DNA of 64,000 bases from Torymus aiolomorphi (Eukaryota > Arthropoda > Insecta > Hymenoptera > Torymidae): the NCBI GenBank assembly GCA_036365515.1, contig CM070877.1, positions 16,758,201-16,822,200 of the forward strand, read 5' to 3'. Position 1 is the first letter of the stretch, and each line of letters begins with the position of its first letter. Position numbers and translations under genes: made by a program. Below, in pieces: positions 56,870 through 64,000 of this stretch. The notes beneath the pieces are model-generated. The model ran no database searches. It was not told the DNA's origin and saw nothing but the letters and a program-made list of their open reading frames with translations.

Positions 56870-56909
<40 letters not shown>

Positions 56910-56910
56910 G
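56870..56910. repeat. (CACG)n-(CA)n microsatellite
   Basis: About eight CACG units followed by CA. Confidence 0.9.
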
Positions 56911-59900
56911 ATACTTCTTCGAATTACATTTGCACGTAATAACCTTGAAGACCTAAAAAGTCATCTCCATTACACAATTATCATTGTTAACTTCGCTCGT
57001 GCGCGCGTGCTGCTGCTGCTGCTGCTGCTGCTGCACTTATTCAACTTATGCAGGAATTTTCAATGCGACTCTCGTTCTTGGAATTCTCTTTTTCCCATTC
57101 CCTCGCCCGGTTCGTCTCGCTCGCTCGCGCGCGTGCGTCTGCGCGTTTTCCTCGTGGCGAATAAAAAGTCAATTTATTTCTGTACACGAGCGCGCGCGCG
57201 TCAATTTCCTTTTAAAAAGAAGCGCATTAAGAAAACTACGAGAATGCGCAGACACACGCATAGAGACGTAAATGTGTATATATAAATGTCTCTCGCCTTT
57301 TAAAGTTTTTTTCGCTCGCGTGCTGTCGGCGACTTATGATATAATAGAGGGTGCGAGAGAGACGCGGAGAGAAAAAGGTGAGCGATATATATATAAAATT
57401 GTGCAAATTAAATCGACGAGGAATGCGTTCTCGCGCGCGCGCGTGTTTATCCCGCTTGTGGAATCCGCTTTTTTTATCGGTGCACCATCCAGCGGCGACA
57501 GTCGAGGTCACCCGTTTCTCTCTCTCTCGCGCGCACGCTCGTTATTTAGTAATCATCCAGCGCTGTTTTTTTTTAAATTATTTTCTCCTCCTTCTTGCCT
57601 GTCTCTCTTTCTCATTCTTCCGCGAAAGTTTTCGACCGATTGAGTCACGTCGGGCGAGGCTTCATTCGTTTAATTTCTTTCTTTTTCTTTCTTCCGCTCT
57701 CGCAGGAGACACTCGATACTACACGCAAGCAGCGTTCCCTCCTACTTATATGGTTTTTCGATGATTGTGTAATTCGAGGAGCTAAGCGAGCGAGTGGCTC
57801 TCTGTCTCCCTCACACACGAGGGGATAACTGATTCTTAATCAGTTATTGAATAAATTCCGAGGTGTCTTCTTTTTTTCGCTTTGTCGAGCGAGTCTCTCT
57901 CTGATGAGTCGGCATTAAAAAGCCATTAAAGTCGTCGTCGTCGGGCGTCTCTATATTGAAAAATGTATTGAGCGTGTCTTTTTATTGCCCCCGGTAAAGT
58001 AAACGCGTAGATTGCACGGTATACCCGCGGCCGCGACGCTAATACACCACAGCGAAGCTATAATTTAAGCTTTTCAGAAAAAAAAGAAATCTATCAGAGA
58101 TTTGAATAACAATTACTACTATAAATAACATTACGCTAGTTCCCTTTTCCCCTAGTACAAATAAAAAAAACCAACACAACTTCTACCACACACAAAAAAG
58201 CACCTATCGATACATTTCGTTGAGCGCTAATCCAACTCCATGCAATAATCTGTAGCTATAAGCCCACACCGCGCGCCGCTATATATCGATTTCCCTCATC
58301 GTTTTTCCTTCGATCGACTTTCTCTCTCTCTGTGTCTCTCTCTCGCTCCCCTCGACGTACACGTCATTACACGAGCGACGTAACGGGCGCGAGTACAGCG
58401 CGCCTGGAAAGGTCAATTACGACGACTGCAATTGTGTGCGGGTATGTAGCGCAGGTTCTTTTATTACAGAGAGAGAGAGGGGGGAAGTCACGCGAGAGAT
58501 TATACGCGCGCTGCATTTTCAAGTGGAGCTGTGTATATTATGTGGCCTTGTTTGAAAACTCTTACGCCTCTTGTATTAGCTTGTTTTTGTCAATAAATAC
58601 ATAGAGAAATGGGACGATAAATTTTCGTTTTTATGGGTGAACGAATAAAATTGTTTATGTGGATGATAATTAAAGAATTCTGGAAGAACTTTTTGAAAGA
58701 GTTTGTAAAGATGGTTTTCTTTGTCTTTTTTGACAACAATATAATCTCGAATACAACTTTTTTCAAACTTGTTTTATAAAAATGAAGACGCTTTTCTTTG
58801 TCTTTTTCGACAAAAATAATCAAATACAACACCAAAGCCCACACGCACAGTCGGAGATTAGCATTTTATCCGTTATGAATAGAGCAAAAACACTAAAGAA
58901 TTTTTCAAAACAAGCTATTATCTGCATAAAATATGCATGCGTGCGAACGCGCGCGCATCAACGCGCGAATGGAAACATATTTCACGCAGCCGTCAAGAAC
59001 TTTTCCTGTTTCTCTTCTTCTCCTCATCGTTCTAAAAATACACAGCACAGTGATTGCACTCTTGTTGCGGAATACCCGTCGTCGTCGTCGAAACTGTCAC
59101 AACAGAGAGAGAGAGAGAGAGCCTTCTCTCTCTCTCTCTCTCTCTCTCCCGAATTTTACAAACATTATCAATCCATAATTCTCGCGGCGAATGAAGAAAA
59201 AAAAGGCCATCGAAGATGCCAGCGGATGAAGTAACCCCCCGAGTTCCTTAAACTTCGCTGCCGTTGCGTTTTGCAATACGCACGCACACGCACACATACA
59301 TATGAGGCGCGCGATCGTGGATTTACATACACTGCAAGCGTTTATTTACTCAATAGCATCGGACAAGAGTCGAGCGATAAGATAAGATTAATCGAGCGAA
59401 CGAGCGAATTAAAGACGGAGAGAGACGTCGCGTTCTTTTCCACTTGAAAATAGGTTACGCGCGAAAACGTTCGACGTTGAGTCACGCAGTGCCGGTTATG
59501 CTAATTCGATTGGATGTTTATTTGTTTTGAGAGGCAGATAGCGATTGACAGAACAAGAAGATGATGATGATGATGATGATTGTTTTATATATTTGAGACG
59601 ATACAGGTAGCTTTTTTTTTGTGTTATTTATTGGAGATGTGTGGTAAGCGTCGTGAGTGTTGTAAAGAGTTGAGTGACATCAGTGTTTTGCGTCATTTTA
59701 ATCTTAAAGAATTTCTTTCAAACATATTTCTATTATAGGTTACAAAAAAAGACACCGATTATTCACTGGAAACCGGTGTAAACCTTTTAAGTCACTAAAA
59801 AACATAGAAACGTTTTTTTCACGAAAACGATAATCACTAAACACAAACATACAAGCTCCTTATATATTCTTAACTCGCTATTTGTTGACGATCGTAAGCT

Positions 59901-60458
59901 CTTTAATATATTTTTTTTCCTAAAAATGATTACCACTCATCTCTTTCCTCTCTGCCAGTGACTTATTCCCGACTTTATACTCTCGGTGTTTTCATCATTA
60001 CACAAAACCCAATGCATCGAAAAACCAAAGCTAACCTCTTCTCCTTCTATTACCAAGAAAAAAAGCCTGTTAAACCTGGCGTGCGGCATTAGATCGCGCG
60101 CGCAAAAAAAGGAACGAACGAACGAGCGAGCGAACCTTCTTCTTCTCCAGAGAGTCATTCCGCTATTTATAATCGCCGCGGGCCGCTGCCGCTGCCGGCC
60201 GTAAATACCGTAAGCCCCCACACTTTCCGTCTTTCTATAGCTCGCTTCGCACGCACGCCTTTGTGCGCCGAGAGTCGCAATTTCCTTCGCGGATGCGCCG
60301 AGTTTTTGCCGCCGCGCAGTGCGAGCAGCTCCAGTTTAGAGGGTCGTATGTTGCAATTTTTGAGGTTAGGAGAGTAGTCGCGAGGTGGCTTGTTGTGCTC
60401 GTTAAATAGTTTTGTTTATGTACAAGAATTATAGATCTAAAGTGACCTTTTTCTTATT
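56911..60458. other. Non-coding, CpG-rich and pyrimidine-rich
   Basis: No supportable gene. Contains a (CTG)8 run at 57009-57033, GA/CT tracts near 58470 and 59105-59148, and a (GAT)n run at 59560-59580. The plus-strand frames at 56767-57764 are Arg/Ser/Phe-rich low-complexity without domain signal. Confidence 0.35.
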
Positions 60459-60462
60459 TTAA

Positions 60463-61209
60463 GGTGGTTCTCCTCGGACTCCCTAGTCAAAGCAGTGCTA
60501 AATGTAGAAGTTACCTAAAATTTTAAAAAACCATAGTTGTAATGTGATTTATTTATTTAAAATGATATAGATAGTCCATGTATTATATAAATAAAGTGTA
60601 TTTAACATGACTAAGACAACTTTTTTCACAAAATGGCGATTTTCTAGAAACTAGATATCGTCACTACAAACAATTGTTGATAAATCACTGGAATCTTTTT
60701 TCTTTCTCAACCGATTTTAGTTTTCAAGGTATCAATTTTCTCCTTAAGAAATTTCATGGGGACTTGCCGAAGGAAAAATTAAAAATTATTCAAAGCTCAG
60801 AAAGTTATAGATAATTGTTCATAAATTCATGCACGTCGTTAAAATAAAATATTCTTTTAATTGGCTATAACTTTCTGAGTTTTGAATAATTTTTAATTTT
60901 TCCTTCGGCAAGTCCCCATGAAATTTCTTAAGGAGCAAAATGAGAGCTTGAAAACTAAAATCGATTGAGAAACAACAAAGATTCGAGTGATTTATCAACA
61001 ATTATTTGTAGTGACAATATCTAGTTTCTAGAATATCGCCATTTTGTGAAAAAAGTTATTTTAGTCATGTTAAATATACTTTATTTATAATACATTGTCT
61101 ATCTCTATTATTTTAAATAAATAAATCACATTACACTATGGTTTCTTTAAGTTTTAGGTACTTTATACATTTAGCACTGCTTTGACTAGGGAGTCCGAGG
61201 AGAACCACT
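60463..61209. mobile_element. 747-bp long-arm foldback, TTAA-flanked
   Basis: Arms of about 350 bp: GTGGTTCTCCTCGGACTCCC at the left pairs with GGGAGTCCGAGGAGAACCAC at the right, and pairing continues with few mismatches to a loop near 60810-60855. TTAA flanks both sides (60459-60462, 61210-61213), the duplication typical of piggyBac-type elements. Confidence 0.78.
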
Positions 61210-61373
61210 TTAAACTTGGGCACTGTACTTTAAGCTAAGAAAAATACAAATTATCTTGAATTTAGATTAGAAGGGTTTACGAAACGGCTTGTTTTGGTGC
61301 AGATAAAGCCCATTACGCGCAAAAGGAAAAAGTAAAATAACAGGAACAGATATAAGAATAACATGGATATGTA

Positions 61374-62634
61374 GGGTAAGTGTGCCAGTTATTGTGCCCC
61401 TTAAGACGATGTCCGTAGTATTTAATCAATTACTATTTTTTTTTCTTTTCAATTTTTAATCATCTTAAGACCTTTATATAATAATTATATATTCTGTGAG
61501 CAGAATAAACATCTTTTTAATACAATATTATGTAAGGAACATTAAATAATTAATAAAATAACAGCATAAGCCTTTGCATCAGTTACTGTATCATTAATTT
61601 AGTTACTGTGTGTCAGTTAGTGTACATTGTTTTAATTACTGTGTTTCAGTTAGTGTACATTGTTTTAATTACTGTGTGTCAGTTAGTGTACATTGTTTTA
61701 ATTACTGTGTGTCACTTAGTGTACAGTGTTTTAATTACTGTGCCTTAGATTCTGGACACTGTATTTAATCCTGTGTCTTTTTTTCTCACTCATCTGCATC
61801 TACATAAACTATATAAAATATATTTAAACATGAAATTTGTTTTTTTTTTATTATATTTAGTAGACTCCCTACTGGAAATCATCCATTTCTCTCCCATTGG
61901 TGAAACGATTTTTCGAACCTTTTCTAGTGTTTTCACTCAACTTGGCTTTCATAAAATGGGAGAGAAATGGATGATTTCCAGCAGGGCTATGATTTACTAC
62001 GTATAGAAGTACTTACTTATTATAGAAGAAAATAAAATAAAGATGGGAATAAAATATATTATTTTTAAATATATTAAAAACTGTGTTATTTTCTCTGTGG
62101 GTAAGCAACGAACATCGAAGTTGACTTGCACAGGCGACGAAGCATGAGAAAGTAAGGTTAGCGTAGCCTACCGCGAGGGGGCACAGTAACTAAATACATT
62201 CATGAAAACTTGTCCAATTACTGTGCACAGTAATAGAAACATGCCAAAAATTCGTTTTAGTTACTGGATTATATTAAATTAAACAATAATATTAATCAAA
62301 ACTACTTTTTTATTGTTCTTTTGTCAACTAGATGGGTTTTATAAACATTAAGTGTATTTTTTTATTATGAAAAATGTTATTTTTATAGTTTTTCTATCAC
62401 TTTTGTATAGGCATATTCTTAAGCGTTTCGATAAGAAAATCATAGAAATCGCGATGAGAAATTTAATAAATTATTTTAAATATATTATAAGAATAATTAA
62501 AACATACTGTGGGTTTAACAATAAAAATCATGAATTGAACTGTATATCAAAATTTATATATTTATGATTAAATGTGATTATACTCTACTATAAATGAAAA
62601 TGATTTAAGGGCACAGTAACTTGCACACTTACCC
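61374..62634. mobile_element. TA-flanked element (1261 bp) with ACTGTG repeats
   Basis: Ends GGGTAAGTGTGCCAGTTATT and its counterpart GTTACTTGCACACTTACCC-like reverse, flanked by TA. Tandem units of about 45 bp (TAGTGTACATTGTTTTAATT) occur three to four times at 61605-61740, and the interior repeats TTACTGTG many times. A 120-bp hairpin is at 61865-61983 (GGAAATCATCCATTTCTCTC). Compatible with a Tc1/mariner-derived non-autonomous element. Confidence 0.7.
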
Positions 62635-62708
62635 TATATCTACATATATGAAGAACTGGAACAGTTACAGGAACAGTACAAAGTGTTCCTTTTAGCAGTT
62701 CCTGTTCC

Positions 62709-62713
<5 letters not shown>

Positions 62714-62782
<69 letters not shown>

Positions 62783-62813
62783 GCACGCACGCACGCACGC
62801 GCACACATACACA
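62714..62813. repeat. (CA)n-(CACG)n microsatellite
   Basis: CA run with a CACG tetramer section at 62779-62802, inside the outer inverted-repeat element. Confidence 0.93.
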
Positions 62814-63419
62814 CTTTTACTTTTTCCTTTTGCGTGTAATGGGCTTAAACATTTTAGGAAACGCTTAATATTAATGATTGCTTAAGATTTAAGTGTTCTT
62901 TCACGAGAAGCTAAGAAGCCACGTTAATATTTTCAATGCGCGTACATCCTTATAGCACAAGCGCGCGTGTTAGTGCACATATACGTACGCTAATTAAAAA
63001 ATTACGGAAACCTCTTACGCTCGAGGCTTTTAAAGCATATACTTTAGAGAGAACGAATTATCATCGTATTCAGGTTAATATTTTGAAGCCTATAGACATA
63101 TCGCTCACGTTCCATAACGAATTTTGCGACTGTTTTTTTTCTTCTTTTTTTAACAACGAGACGCGAGATGTTACATAAAGTTTCCATTTTCCGTGCGGCT
63201 CTATAGCCGCGTAAAATATTCACGCTCGTAGCCATATACACTTTCCAAGAAAGAAATCTCAATCCGCTGCAGGCGCCTACCTACATACGCATGAATTATT
63301 CCGTTATACTCGAATCAAACATCATCCATACACTGATAGAAGTATTTATTTACTTTAAGCCCCGTGACTTAACTGTTAAGCCACCTAGCTTTGAAATTTT
63401 GACACATGAATATTCCTTA

Positions 63420-63475
63420 ACTATTAATCCACGTGGATTAATATATAATAACGTGGTGTATTAATAGTTATAGTG
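63420..63475. repeat. Hairpin AACTATTAATCCACG...
   Basis: ACTATTAATCCACGTGG pairs with CACGTGGATTAAT and with ACGTGGTGTATTAATAGTT just downstream, giving an imperfect AT-rich stem. Confidence 0.5.
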
Positions 63476-63729
63476 AGTAGTGTATCCGTCACTGCACACA
63501 TAACCTTCGGAACAGCGGTTAGAGATGCGAGGAGAGATCGCTGTAAACACACACAGACACCCATCCACATTATACACGCACATAATAACCGCGGGTCCGC
63601 GGCCGGCGAGAACAACATAGAAGATGGTGGCGCATGGCGCTCGCTTGCAGAAGACGGCGGTAAGTACGCCGCACAGCAGCGTGCCGTCTATATGTAAGTT
63701 CGTGCATGCAAACCCATGCGTGCTCGGCA

Positions 63730-63869
63730 ACTGAAAACACATGGACAGCCCGCCCTTTTCCTTCTCGCTGCTTGTCACCTCGTTTTTCGATGCCGTTCGC
63801 CGCGGAGAATCGACGGCCTCACTGCACGCATGAGGACAGAACGGAGTAGGCCGTCCATATGTTTTCAGG
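63730..63869. repeat. 140-bp inverted repeat
   Basis: CTGAAAACACATGGACAGCC (63730) pairs with GGCCGTCCATATGTTTTCAG (63850-63869), two or three mismatches. Likely a small MITE. Confidence 0.55.
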
Positions 63870-64000
63870 GACTCAGTAGTCTACGCCGCGTTCTGCATTG
63901 CCGACACAGCCAAACCTTCCAAATCCTGCGGAAGTGTGCGCAAAGCCAGATTCATTAACTATTAAGAAATCTGCATTTAGACTAAAGTAATTGATGGATT

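Larger units (their letters stand above)
61306..62846. mobile_element. Outer inverted-repeat element interrupted by a second insertion
   Basis: AAGCCCATTACGCGCAAAAG at 61306 is matched by CTTTTGCGTGTAATGGGCTT ending 62846, followed inward by GGAAAAAGTAAAA / TTTTACTTTTTCC and then CAGGAACAG / CTGTTCC-like stretches. Between them lie the TA-flanked element and a CA microsatellite. Confidence 0.65.

Noticed and set aside
57351..57764. 137-residue plus-strand frame
   Set aside because: Low-complexity Arg/Ser/Phe composition from pyrimidine-rich DNA; no motif, no splice context, overlapping frames equally open.
62352..62567. 71-residue plus-strand frame, Ile/Lys/Asn-rich
   Set aside because: Composition follows the local AT-richness; it lies within a non-autonomous element and resembles no known protein.

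Overview
This is a eukaryotic nuclear window, almost certainly from an insect. It has spliced genes with short (about 84 bp) introns, GT-AG junctions, very long dinucleotide microsatellites, CpG-rich non-coding DNA and many small terminal-inverted-repeat elements. The KDM3 protein form and the compact introns fit a hymenopteran, perhaps a parasitoid wasp, but the sequence alone does not settle this.

The one gene that can be reconstructed is Kdm3, encoding a JmjC-domain histone H3K9 demethylase, on the minus strand from 46.4 kb down to 15.7 kb. Eight shared 3' exons (20,891 to 15,748) encode the zinc finger, an LxxLL motif and the split JmjC domain. Two 5' ends can join shared exon 2 in phase 0. 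A 12-codon exon (1a, 22,465-22,500) gives a complete 1046-residue protein. A chain of eight upstream exons (25.7-46.4 kb) adds about 1050 disordered residues rich in P, S, Q and H; its first exon is not visible. All junction phases are compatible.

Five of the Kdm3 introns each carry a box C/D snoRNA-like unit 75-81 nt upstream of the 3' splice site. All five share a guide immediately upstream of box D that is complementary to the universally conserved GTTAAAAAGCTC stretch of 18S rRNA, the site of the SNORD36/snR47 methylation. This is the most interesting system in the window.

The rest is mostly repeats. 1-0.8 kb: a foldback built of GTAC-centred units of about 10 bp. 2.6-4.6 kb: two tandem-repeat blocks (about 173 bp and about 240 bp). 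4.8-8.2 kb: a 3.4 kb element with 30-bp inverted ends, a 7-bp target duplication and a THAP-domain exon, probably a decayed P-like transposon. 9.1-10.5, 26.4-26.8, 46.9-47.1 and 51.3-52.0 kb: four elements sharing CACGGA termini and 2-bp duplications. 53.4-54.5 kb: a hAT-like element with a perfect 8-bp duplication. Large foldback elements lie at 11.3, 24.3, 24.6, 49.8-51.2, 55.0, 56.0-56.8 and 60.5-61.2 kb, and a nested TA-flanked element at 61.4-62.6 kb. From 30.7 to 46.3 kb the sequence looks like one long Kdm3 intron full of microsatellites. No second protein-coding gene could be supported between 46.5 and 64 kb.
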